DNA of 5,233 nt from Nanosynbacter sp. (GTDB lineage: Bacteria; Patescibacteriota; Saccharimonadia; Saccharimonadales; Saccharimonadaceae): contig JABZKC010000028.1 of NCBI GenBank assembly GCA_015257485.1, positions 1 through 5,233 of the forward strand. Direction: 5' to 3'. The notes under the pieces are model-generated. The model searched no databases. It saw nothing but the letters and a program-made list of their open reading frames with translations, and was not told where the DNA came from. The translations under genes were made by a program, and so were the position numbers. Position 1 is the first letter of the stretch; each line of letters starts with the position of its first letter. Positions 1 through 4,566 of the stretch are shown here, piece by piece.

Positions 1-5
1 ATGAA

Positions 6-51
6 GATAACTACTTAAAAACAGCTTGTTCCGAATTGTTTAACTAAACCA
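6..51. repeat. Left copy of 46-bp inverted repeat bracketing the window
   Basis: Bases 6-51 are the exact reverse complement of 5188-5233; the next inner base pair (52 versus 5187) does not match. The right copy runs to the last base of the window, so the true repeat could be longer. The inner part contains a short hyphenated palindrome, GTTTAACTAAAC (38-49), which could be a protein-binding or recombination site. No transposase or recombinase is visible between the copies. The repeat may be a genuine inverted pair or a product of where the assembly stopped. Confidence 0.9.
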
Positions 52-89
52 TTTTTGTCAGATTCATAGATTAAAAAACCTGTTTATTA

Positions 90-95
90 TATAAT
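90..95 (+). promoter_or_regulatory. -10 box of the membrane protein gene
   Basis: TATAAT is a perfect -10 hexamer. No good -35 lies at 16-18 bp; the nearest TTGTCA (55-60) is too far upstream. Transcription would start near 102, which leaves the in-frame ATG at 94 outside the transcript and supports the ATG at 124. The hexamer lies inside a 10-bp AT palindrome (86-95). Confidence 0.5.
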
Positions 96-113
96 GTCGT
101 TATACATTATCAT

Positions 114-118
114 GGGAG
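114..118 (+). promoter_or_regulatory. Shine-Dalgarno site that fixes the start at 124
   Basis: GGGAG lies 5 nt before the ATG at 124. The earlier ATGs at 94 and 112 overlap the -10 box and this site respectively, so they are unlikely starts. Confidence 0.65.
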
Positions 119-123
119 TGAAG

Positions 124-735
124 ATGAATAGAATTCTCAAAATTGACGGAGTAAGAAATATTAGTGGAAATAACTCCGACTATACAGTATATATTTTTAA
201 TAATGACAAGGTCGTACGAGTCAACTCAGATACAGGAGAAGTAATTACAAAGAATGTGCCCGAGGCCTATCTTAATTTAATTAGTGTTTATAGTGCTACG
301 GAGAGTGCGAAAAAGAATTCTGCTTCCAATAAAGAGCCTGACACCGATGAAGAAATGATTAATGAAAAAATTCAGTATATCATGAGCGGTAGTGGTGCTG
401 GGCTCGGTGTATTTCTCGGATTTATAAATTATCTTACCATTATAGGACCTTTTATTGCAGCTGTTTTTGCCTTTATATTCTCTAGTAATATTAGTGACAG
501 AGATTATTTGCTAAGAACTGAAGCACGTAGCTTAAATTTCCAAAAAGGTTTCTATAGTTCCACCGGTTTTGGTATCATTGGGGCATTAATTTGTTGTTCG
601 CAATGGAAGCAAGATATGACTAGCGTATTAAATGATAAGCCGACTAAAGCAAGCCAAGATAGACATACAGTATATAAAGCATTATTGATTATTAGTCTCA
701 TTTTATGGTTATTCTATATTATTGCTTACATATAA
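124..735 (+). CDS. Hypothetical small membrane protein, soluble N-terminus and C-terminal membrane segments
   Basis: I do not recognise this 203-residue protein. Residues 1-80 are polar; the part around 21-46 (TVYIFNNDKVVRVNSDTGEV) reads like a small beta-rich domain, followed by a Ser/Asn/Lys/acidic linker (58-80). Membrane segments follow: a long glycine-rich hydrophobic stretch at about 90-120, either one long span or a tight hairpin; a weaker one at about 143-159 containing Cys157-Cys158; and a final span at about 183-203 that ends the protein. There is no N-terminal signal peptide. The polar stretch 160-182 between the last two spans is rich in Lys, Asp and Gln. The open frame could begin at 94, but the -10 box and the GGGAG site favour 124. 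It has its own promoter and terminators and reads inward from the left inverted repeat. No function can be assigned; a membrane-anchored sensor or effector is only a possibility. Confidence 0.8.
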   Translation: MNRILKIDGVRNISGNNSDYTVYIFNNDKVVRVNSDTGEVITKNVPEAYLNLISVYSATESAKKNSASNKEPDTDEEMINEKIQYIMSGSGAGLGVFLGFINYLTIIGPFIAAVFAFIFSSNISDRDYLLRTEARSLNFQKGFYSSTGFGIIGALICCSQWKQDMTSVLNDKPTKASQDRHTVYKALLIISLILWLFYIIAYI

Positions 736-772
736 TATGTCTTGCTTATTTTTGCCACATTTTAAAATTCAA

Positions 773-799
773 AAAAATATCTTATCATTAGATATTTTT
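773..799. terminator. Perfect 10-bp hairpin, first terminator after the membrane protein gene
   Basis: AAAAATATCT (773-782) pairs with AGATATTTTT (790-799) around a 7-nt loop, 37 nt after the stop codon. The U-run lies within the 3' arm, so the hairpin can act on either strand. It is A/T-rich and therefore only moderately stable. Confidence 0.55.
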
Positions 800-825
800 G
801 ATTACTCGCATTTCTAGATTTATTC

Positions 826-874
826 CTCAATAAAAAATGACCGTAATTTTAAGGTTATTTTTTATTGAGTTTTT
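826..874 (+). terminator. Strong 17-bp hairpin terminator
   Basis: Bases 826-842 pair with 853-869 over 17 positions around a 10-nt loop, followed by TTTTT (870-874). The single non-Watson-Crick pair is G839-T856. It is a G-U wobble in plus-strand RNA but an A-C mismatch in minus-strand RNA, which favours action on plus-strand transcripts from the membrane protein gene. The coding remnant on the other strand stops at 873-875, so the hairpin may serve convergent units. Confidence 0.75.
829..842 (+). repeat. 14-bp direct repeat in a terminator stem, copy 1
   Basis: AATAAAAAATGACC is identical to bases 1699-1712. Both copies form the left arm of a terminator hairpin, and together they bracket the DUF3800 gene and the adjacent coding remnant. 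Confidence 0.7.
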
Positions 875-1040
875 ATAGCCACACTGGATTTTTATGCAAG
901 TCCATTTCTTTCACAGGAACTTTTGCTTGCATTTTTTTCTCAAAGTAATATAATAACGGTATAAATGATTCGTCTATCGAATTGGCGTCGTTATGGCGAT
1001 ACTTTCCAGATGAGTAATCTGCTGGATAGAAGACGTTTCG
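873..1040 (-). pseudogene. Start-less coding remnant (C-terminal fragment, unknown family)
   Basis: On the minus strand a frame is open from a stop at 1053-1055 to the TAA at 873-875, giving 59 residues; its first few codons overlap the DUF3800 terminator. The composition is protein-like rather than chance-like: it reads FRNVFYPADYSSG near its start, has a middle with several acidic residues and a hydrophobic IPLLYYFEKK stretch, and ends VPVKEMDLHKNPVWL. It has no start codon apart from Met codons far inside, and no ribosome site. I infer that it is the tail of a gene truncated when the DUF3800 segment arrived or decayed. I cannot name the family. It could instead be a chance open frame. Confidence 0.35.
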
Positions 1041-1066
1041 AAAAAATAGCGCTTAGGCGCTTTTTT
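1041..1066 (-). terminator. Terminator of the DUF3800 gene
   Basis: AGCGC (1048-1052) pairs with GCGCT (1057-1061) around a 4-nt loop and is flanked by A6 on the left and T6 on the right. It lies 7 nt beyond the minus-strand stop at 1074 and gives a U-run after the stem on either strand. Confidence 0.75.
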
Positions 1067-1073
1067 GATTGTT

Positions 1074-1679
1074 TTAGGTTTTTGTTAAAAAGTTAATATG
1101 TCTTTTAATAATACTCAAATACTCTTTATCTCCAGTCAAAGACCTATTAACTGAGCCTGCAACCATATCAGCAAGTTGAATTAAAACATCATTCTTTGAA
1201 TCACGGTATCTTATCTGTTTAATTGCATTTTTGGGAAGATTCTGCCTGAAAAATGTTTTTACATTACGCTTATAAGACGATCCGCCTTCACCGTCAATTA
1301 AAACCCGTGCATTGGTCGATTCATCTAAGACTTGAGATATAGCCCTTAGTATCACTGTATTGTATAAACTACTAGCATCCCTATTAGATGGGATATCCAC
1401 ATTAGTATTTGTTTTATCCACGACAGCGACCGATAATACAAAATTACAGCTATTGATTTCTGAAAGAAAGGCCTTCCTAATCTCTGGCGATGTCTTTCTA
1501 AATTTGAATTCGTGATGTTCTCTCCACTTTAATGTTTGCCTAAATCTTTCTATCTTTAAAGCGGTAGCTTCCGCATCATGATCGGTTAAAAATACCGCAG
1601 CAACGATTACAAAATAACTACTGGAACCTTTATCCATTTTTAATCCCGGGTCACCTGAGTCGTCAATCGCAATAATCAT
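1074..1679 (-). CDS. DUF3800-family protein, probable RNase H-fold nuclease
   Basis: This 201-residue protein matches the DUF3800 pattern. An N-terminal beta strand ends in the acidic signature AIDDSGDPG (4-12), followed by a hydrophobic strand (22-32), an E-F-K-F stretch (57-60), a mid-protein ARVLIDGEGG with Asp129 (124-133), and a C-terminal NDVLIQLADMVAGSV (163-177) with Gln168 and Asp171. From family knowledge, the spaced acidic residues suggest an RNase H/integrase-like fold and metal-dependent nuclease activity; the biochemical role is largely unknown and many members sit in mobile or defence-related DNA. The length is near the short end of the family, but all expected blocks are present. 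There is no Shine-Dalgarno sequence before the ATG at 1679. No strong promoter is visible between it and tRNA-Leu, so it may rely on a short leader or on read-through past the 1702-1729 terminator. Confidence 0.85.
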   Translation of the reverse strand: MIIAIDDSGDPGLKMDKGSSSYFVIVAAVFLTDHDAEATALKIERFRQTLKWREHHEFKFRKTSPEIRKAFLSEINSCNFVLSVAVVDKTNTNVDIPSNRDASSLYNTVILRAISQVLDESTNARVLIDGEGGSSYKRNVKTFFRQNLPKNAIKQIRYRDSKNDVLIQLADMVAGSVNRSLTGDKEYLSIIKRHINFLTKT

Positions 1680-1698
1680 AATATCTAGCTTGCTTTTA

Positions 1699-1712
1699 AA
1701 TAAAAAATGACC
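1699..1712 (+). repeat. 14-bp direct repeat in a terminator stem, copy 2
   Basis: This copy of AATAAAAAATGACC is identical to 829-842. A related form with a changed end, AATAAAAAATACACC, occurs in the small-RNA terminator at 1983-1997. Confidence 0.7.
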
Positions 1713-1729
1713 ACGTTTTTTGAGGTCAT
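1702..1729 (-). terminator. Terminator of tRNA-Leu
   Basis: ATGACC (1707-1712) pairs with GGTCAT (1724-1729) around an 11-nt loop. In minus-strand RNA the stem is followed directly by a U-run (from 1702-1706). The hairpin begins about 5 nt past the tRNA-Leu CCA end. Confidence 0.75.
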
Positions 1730-1734
1730 CTTGT

Positions 1735-1819
1735 TGGTGCCCGAAATGGGACTTGAACCCATATGGATTTCTCCATTCGATTTTAAGTCGAACGCGTATA
1801 CCAATTCCGCCATTCGGGC
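1735..1819 (-). tRNA. tRNA-Leu(TAA)
   Basis: The minus strand folds as a complete class II tRNA. The acceptor arms are GCCCGAA and TTCGGGC, the discriminator is A, and the CCA end is encoded (1735-1737). The seven-base anticodon loop CTTAAAA gives anticodon TAA at 1783-1785, reading UUA and UUG codons. The long variable arm TGGA-GAAA-TCCA (1764-1775) is typical of tRNA-Leu. The -10 box ends 8 nt before the mature 5' end. Confidence 0.96.
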
Positions 1820-1827
1820 TTAGAGAT

Positions 1828-1833
1828 ATTATA
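1828..1833 (-). promoter_or_regulatory. -10 box of tRNA-Leu
   Basis: TATAAT on the minus strand is separated from the first base of mature tRNA-Leu (1819) by 8 nt, so transcription should start within about 2 nt of it. The sequence AATATCTCTA, spanning the end of the -10 and the start region, is identical at the tRNA-Cys promoter. No convincing -35 is seen. Confidence 0.65.
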
Positions 1834-1885
1834 CTACCAAAGCAGTGGCTTTTTCTAAAAAATTACCGCATCTACTTCGATAAAT

Positions 1886-1959
1886 TGGAGGCACCGACCG
1901 GAATTGAACCGGTGTACACGGTTTTGCAGACCGCTGCGTAACCACTCCGCCACAGTGCC
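1886..1959 (-). tRNA. tRNA-Cys(GCA)
   Basis: The minus strand gives a full cloverleaf with acceptor GGCACTG pairing with CGGTGCC. The anticodon loop CTGCAAA gives GCA at 1925-1927. The discriminator base U73 is a known identity element of tRNA-Cys, and the CCA end (1886-1888) is encoded. It lies 66 bp upstream of tRNA-Leu on the same strand but has its own -10 box, so the two are probably separate units, although read-through is possible. Confidence 0.96.
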
Positions 1960-1967
1960 ATAGAGAT

Positions 1968-1976
1968 ATTTTAGCA
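1968..1976 (-). promoter_or_regulatory. Extended -10 promoter of tRNA-Cys
   Basis: TGC-TAAAAT on the minus strand is an extended -10. Eight nt separate it from mature tRNA-Cys, and they include the same ATCTCTA block as at tRNA-Leu. A -35 would fall in the stem of the upstream small-RNA terminator and is not recognisable. Confidence 0.6.
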
Positions 1977-1984
1977 TAGACTAA

Positions 1985-2105
1985 TAAAAAATACACCAAA
2001 CTCCCGAGGTGTATTTTATTTACAATATAGACATTAACTTCACACTCAACCTCCGAGGTGCTTTGTCTTCGAATTCAGACGTCTCTCAACTTCGCCCGAA
2101 TTCTT
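1985..2105 (-). ncRNA. Candidate small RNA of about 120 nt, unknown family
   Basis: A promoter (2112-2139) and a terminator (1988-2017) on the minus strand define a transcript from about 2105 to about 1985 with no credible ORF. Right at its 5' end, 2093-2103 pairs with 2071-2081 over 11 bp around an 11-nt loop. The two G-U pairs there would be A-C mismatches in a plus-strand RNA, which supports minus-strand transcription. Farther on, ACCTCGGAGGT folds onto itself and hides a GGAGG. That GGAGG lies 6 nt before a possible seven-codon frame, GTG to TAA, reading MKLMSIL, so a leader peptide is an alternative reading. The motif CACCTCGG recurs in the terminator hairpin. It lacks the conserved SRP RNA tip (a GGAAG-type sequence) and is too short for tmRNA or RNase P RNA. 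The limits rest on promoter and terminator prediction. Confidence 0.45.
1988..2017 (-). terminator. Terminator of the candidate small RNA
   Basis: AAAATACACC (1988-1997) pairs perfectly with GGTGTATTTT (2008-2017) around a 10-nt loop. The minus-strand RNA continues with TTATTAG after the U-rich arm. It separates the small RNA from tRNA-Cys, whose -10 lies 12 nt beyond. Confidence 0.7.
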
Positions 2106-2111
2106 ATCTCT

Positions 2112-2139
2112 ATGATATCATGCTTTTGCTTGCCGTCAA
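2112..2139 (-). promoter_or_regulatory. Promoter of the candidate small RNA
   Basis: On the minus strand, -35 TTGACG (2134-2139) is followed after 16 bp by TATCAT (2112-2117), with an extended TGA immediately before it (2118-2120). This is among the best promoter matches in the window, and the predicted start near 2105 falls just before the 5' hairpin. Confidence 0.6.
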
Positions 2140-2390
2140 CATTGACTTTTGAGATTTTTAATGTTTTTAGTATTGACATTTTCTAATTGCAAAAATGAAG
2201 TTTTGTATTTTAATTTATTCTAACTTGCGGGGTTTTGGTGTTCGGTTTTTTATATTCCTGTTCGGTTTTGAAATTTTGTTCGGTTTTTACCCTGTTAGAA
2301 ATCGCGGCTTTTAGTTTTACGATTTGAGATTTTACAGTTTTTTATTTTTGCCTTGGTTTTTAATATTTAATATTTTCCTTATTTAAGGAT
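2140..2390. other. T-rich stretch with no clear gene
   Basis: The plus strand is strongly T-rich, with scattered runs and several TTGACA-like matches (for example near 2173) that lack partner -10 boxes. On the minus strand a Lys-rich frame of about 43 codons is open around 2205-2335, but it has no start codon and its bias follows from the A-rich composition. The only ordered structure I see is the three-copy repeat at 2239-2287. It may be a long hisS 3' flank or decayed DNA. Confidence 0.5.
2239..2287 (+). repeat. Three direct copies of TGTTCGGTTTT
   Basis: Identical 11-bp units begin at 2239, 2259 and 2277, so their spacings are 20 and 18 bp, close to two helical turns. The first copy is preceded by a further G/T-rich stretch (GGGGTTTTGG, 2229-2238). 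Near-helical spacing would suit a protein binding the same face, but T-rich low complexity could also give such repeats. Confidence 0.7.
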
Positions 2391-2392
2391 GT

Positions 2393-2420
2393 AAAAATAG
2401 CCGCCGGAGCGACTATTTTT
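2393..2420 (-). terminator. Terminator of hisS
   Basis: AAAAATAGCCGC (2393-2404) faces GCGACTATTTTT (2409-2420) around a 4-nt loop, 25 nt past the hisS stop. The pair 2401/2412 is a G-U wobble in minus-strand RNA but a C-A mismatch in plus-strand RNA. This points to function on the hisS transcript. Confidence 0.8.
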
Positions 2421-2445
2421 TTGAAGATTTTTTAATTCAGTTTTT

Positions 2446-3744
2446 TTAATTTAAGTCGTAGGCTTTTTGTTCACCAGTAGTGAGATTTTTAACTTGATAG
2501 GTCCGACTTTTAGCTTCATTTTCACCGATAATAATGACATTTTCAGCAACCTTGGAAGCGTATTTAATTTTGTCACCAAGTTTTTTATCAAGTAAACAGA
2601 GATCTACACTGGCGCCTTGATTAATCAAATGTGCGACCACCTGGTAGGCGTAGGCAATTTCCGCATCCGAAATGGGAACCACGCAGTATTCGACTGGAGC
2701 GGACTGATAATTTTCCAAAAGATTATTGGCCGAGAGACAGTAGAATAAACGCGTCAAGCCAATAGAGATGCCGACACCTGGGAACTTTTCCTCGGTATAA
2801 TTCGAGGCGAGATTGTCATAGCGGCCACCAGAACAGATGGAGCCAAGATTCTTATATTCTGGAAGCAATGTTTCAAAGACCGTACTAGTATAATAATCGA
2901 GGCCACGAATGATTAGCATATCCGCAATTACCGACTGACCAATTCCCTGAGCTTCGAGAAGATCGAGCACTAAGAGAAGCTCACTTACACCGGTCATAAA
3001 GGTCTCATTTTCAATGCCGAGCGCGACTAATTTTTCGGCCACTTCAGCACGCGAACCACGAATTTGAACGAACTGCAGCAACGTTTGGACTTTTGATTCG
3101 TCAGCAACTTGTTCACGTAACTTTACCTCAGTAACTTCAACCGGAACTTTTTCAGCGTGATCGATAATACCGTAAATTTCAGAACTTTTTTCCGTGAGAA
3201 TTAGAGCTTCGAGGAGACCGGCTAGAATTTTACGATTCGAAAGACGGACCAAAATCGGCGTCTTCACGAACTGCGAAAGCGCATGGAAGGCTGTAGCGAC
3301 AACCTCAGCATCGTAGCCGATTGGCAAAGTATTGCGACCAATGATATCAGCATCCATTTGATAAAATTCACGGAAGCGACCTTTTTGCGCACGCTCACCC
3401 CGAAAATTGCGACCGAATTGTGAGACGCGGAATGGAAAAGCTAAATCATTTTGGTGCTCAACCACGTAACGAGCGAGTGGCACCGTGTGATCGAAACGTA
3501 AGGCCTGATCAGCATCACCGGAAGTTTCGGCAGTTTTTACCACCTTATAAATTTGTTTTTCAGTGTCACCGCCCGCCTTAGCGAGGAGAATTTCCGTACG
3601 GTCAATCATCGGGGTTTCGATGTGATTGAAGCCGTGGAGATGATAAACCTGCATAATTTGCGATTTTATTTGATCAAAAATGGCCTGCTCACGAGGTAAA
3701 AGCTCTTGCATGCCAGAAATTGGGGCAGTATTTATCTTTTTCAT
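2446..3744 (-). CDS. hisS: Histidine--tRNA ligase
   Basis: The protein charges tRNA-His with histidine, using ATP, in the cytoplasm. At 432 residues it has full HisRS length. It carries the class II motifs in order: motif 1 around GFNHIETPMID (38-48); FDHTVPLARY (84-93); motif 2, RNFRGERAQKGRFREFYQMD (112-131); the histidine-specific block RGLDYYTSTVFE (280-291), whose Arg280 matches the catalytic Arg of HisRS; GGRYD (306-310); and motif 3, GVGISIGLTR (323-332). The anticodon-binding domain covers about 350-432. No key residue is missing. aspS is not next to it, unlike in many Firmicutes. The ATG at 3744 follows the -10 box by only 6 nt with no Shine-Dalgarno site, so the mRNA is probably leaderless. 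It is divergent from tRNA-Phe and, by eye, less AT-rich than the accessory genes. Confidence 0.98.
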   Translation of the reverse strand: MKKINTAPISGMQELLPREQAIFDQIKSQIMQVYHLHGFNHIETPMIDRTEILLAKAGGDTEKQIYKVVKTAETSGDADQALRFDHTVPLARYVVEHQNDLAFPFRVSQFGRNFRGERAQKGRFREFYQMDADIIGRNTLPIGYDAEVVATAFHALSQFVKTPILVRLSNRKILAGLLEALILTEKSSEIYGIIDHAEKVPVEVTEVKLREQVADESKVQTLLQFVQIRGSRAEVAEKLVALGIENETFMTGVSELLLVLDLLEAQGIGQSVIADMLIIRGLDYYTSTVFETLLPEYKNLGSICSGGRYDNLASNYTEEKFPGVGISIGLTRLFYCLSANNLLENYQSAPVEYCVVPISDAEIAYAYQVVAHLINQGASVDLCLLDKKLGDKIKYASKVAENVIIIGENEAKSRTYQVKNLTTGEQKAYDLN

Positions 3745-3746
3745 AC

Positions 3747-3775
3747 TTTAATTATACCACGCACTATGCTATAAT
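3747..3775 (+). promoter_or_regulatory. Promoter of tRNA-Phe
   Basis: TATAAT (3770-3775) with an extended TG at 3767-3768 and a weak -35, TTTAAT (3747-3752), spaced 17 bp. The distance from the -10 to mature tRNA-Phe is 10 nt, giving a leader of only about 3 nt. The -35 overlaps the hisS -10 on the other strand. Confidence 0.65.
3751..3759 (-). promoter_or_regulatory. Extended -10 promoter of hisS, leaderless
   Basis: TGG-TATAAT on the minus strand (hexamer 3751-3756) is followed by six bases, TAAAGT, and then the hisS ATG. The expected start of transcription is the A of the start codon or a base beside it. A weak -35 (CTAGAT-like) lies about 17 bp upstream, near 3774-3779. The hexamer overlaps the probable -35 of the divergent tRNA-Phe promoter. 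Confidence 0.7.
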
Positions 3776-3785
3776 CTAGAGAAGT

Positions 3786-3861
3786 GGTTCTGTAGCTCAG
3801 TTGGTAGAGCAGAGGCCTGAAGAGCCTTGTGTCACTGGTTCAAGTCCAGTCGGAACCACCA
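3786..3861 (+). tRNA. tRNA-Phe(GAA)
   Basis: A full cloverleaf of 76 nt: acceptor GGTTCTG with CGGAACC, discriminator A, and encoded CCA (3859-3861). The anticodon stem GAGGC/GCCTT encloses the loop CTGAAGA, giving GAA at 3819-3821. Base 37 is G here (3822), where an A that is then modified is usual for tRNAs reading U-starting codons. Only this alignment gives the required U33, so the Phe call holds. It is a single-gene unit with its own promoter and terminator. Confidence 0.94.
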
Positions 3862-3879
3862 AATTTAGCTCATGAGTCA

Positions 3880-3906
3880 GAATGCCTATAAGGGTGTTCT
3901 TTTTTT
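3880..3906 (+). terminator. Terminator of tRNA-Phe
   Basis: GAATGCCT (3880-3887) pairs with GGGTGTTC (3892-3899) with three G-U wobbles around the loop ATAA, followed by T7 (3900-3906). It lies 19 nt past the tRNA. Confidence 0.75.
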
Positions 3907-3959
3907 AATCTGGAAATAAGTGACATTTGAGTGGTTCCAAAAATTTTTGCTGGCATATA

Positions 3960-4094
3960 TCAACACGACCGAAAAAGTCCCTTCTGGAACCTGAAGCGAA
4001 CTTCCGAATCTTTGACATCACCTATAAGTCGATATAAAATACCAACCTTCTCTGGAATTGCGTTATTAATATTAAAAAAGTTTGAATACTTCAT
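3960..4094 (-). CDS. Doubtful 44-residue ORF or coding remnant
   Basis: An ATG at 4094 opens a frame to TGA at 3960-3962. The frame is actually open further upstream to a TAA near 4127, giving about ten more residues (GGICISWYH before the Met). The composition is protein-like, including NNAIPEKVGILYRLIGDVKD, rather than biased. There is no ribosome site or separate promoter. It lies 91 nt downstream of the RelE/ParE-like gene on the same strand, so it could be a third operon gene or the debris of a longer gene. I do not recognise it. The rest of 3907-4185 shows nothing beyond this frame and the 4118-4141 hairpin. Confidence 0.25.
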   Translation of the reverse strand: MKYSNFFNINNAIPEKVGILYRLIGDVKDSEVRFRFQKGLFRSC

Positions 4095-4117
4095 ATGATA
4101 CCATGAGATGCAAATTC

Positions 4118-4141
4118 CACCTAGTTACTCCAGGTGTTTTT
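4118..4141 (+). terminator. Weak hairpin with T-run
   Basis: CACCT (4118-4122) pairs with AGGTG (4132-4136) around a 9-nt loop, followed by T5 (4137-4141). It points to the right, yet no plus-strand gene precedes it closely. It may stop transcripts running through from tRNA-Phe and so protect the convergent operon. The stem is short and could be chance. No convincing terminator for the minus-strand operon was found between 4185 and 4095. Confidence 0.3.
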
Positions 4142-4185
4142 CGACAAAAACCATCTATAAAAGTGGGCTAGCGCAAGAAAAGTAA

Positions 4186-4566
4186 TTATAAATCCAGTAT
4201 ATCCTTATATCGTTCTATGACTATTCTATCAATCTCATTGTTGTCATAGTTAGTTTTATGGGATGCTATCGCCAAAAAAGTAACGGTCTCTCCGTCAACC
4301 ATAAACCACAGCCTCGGCCAAAGATTCGGTTTTAAGCCTGGCACTATCACTTCGACTTTCCAAAGTTCTCGGCCAGTAACGTCATTATCTACTGTTATCC
4401 TATGAATTTTACCCGGACTAATTACGCCACCTTTTGTCTGCTCGATATAAAAATGCGCAACAAGAAGTCTTTTAACTTTTTCGATGTCTTTTTCTATTGA
4501 ACGAGTTGTTTTATGAAGAGCCTTAAGCTCCTTCAAATAAGCGTCATGCTGCAACCAGGTTATCAT
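4186..4566 (-). CDS. RelE/ParE-like putative toxin of a Panacea-type pair
   Basis: This 126-residue protein opens with a long charged helix or helix pair (about 8-38; HDAYLKELKALHK onward). It then shows a beta-rich C-terminal half: GKIHRITVD (52-60), WKVEVIVPGL (69-78), RLWFMVDGETVTFLAIASHK (85-104) and a last helix (110-124). The strand, turn, strand ending in FLAIASHK followed by a short helix resembles RelE/ParE toxins, although the N-terminal extension makes it longer than most. Candidate functional residues are Arg85, Trp87 and His103; I cannot place a catalytic set with certainty. Its start overlaps the upstream gene by 23 nt, indicating translational coupling, and AGGGAG (4577-4582) lies 10 nt before the ATG. 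From family knowledge, Panacea-domain antitoxins pair with varied toxins, which supports the toxin reading. Growth inhibition by ribosome-dependent mRNA cleavage or by gyrase poisoning would be the RelE or ParE options. Confidence 0.65.
   Translation of the reverse strand: MITWLQHDAYLKELKALHKTTRSIEKDIEKVKRLLVAHFYIEQTKGGVISPGKIHRITVDNDVTGRELWKVEVIVPGLKPNLWPRLWFMVDGETVTFLAIASHKTNYDNNEIDRIVIERYKDILDL

Noticed and set aside
94..123. Earlier ATGs (94, 112) as starts of the membrane protein
   Set aside because: The first overlaps the -10 box and the second overlaps the ribosome site; 124 has correct spacing from GGGAG.
1836..1860. AAAGC/GCTTT hairpin with T-run between the two tRNAs as a terminator of tRNA-Cys
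   Set aside because: The stem is only 5 bp and the T-run follows it on the plus strand, the wrong direction for tRNA-Cys.
1720..1941. Plus-strand open frame of 73 codons
   Set aside because: It runs antisense across tRNA-Leu and tRNA-Cys; its sequence (e.g. GIEPVYTV) is the familiar mistranslation of tRNA genes.
2205..2335. Lys-rich minus-strand frame of about 43 codons across the three repeats
   Set aside because: No start codon, composition forced by A-rich DNA, and the repeats are not all in the same frame.
3930..3938. AGTGGTTCC resembling the tRNA-Phe ends, as a possible attachment site
   Set aside because: Only about 9 bases match, and the match to the tRNA 3' end is inverted, unlike the direct repeats expected at integration sites.
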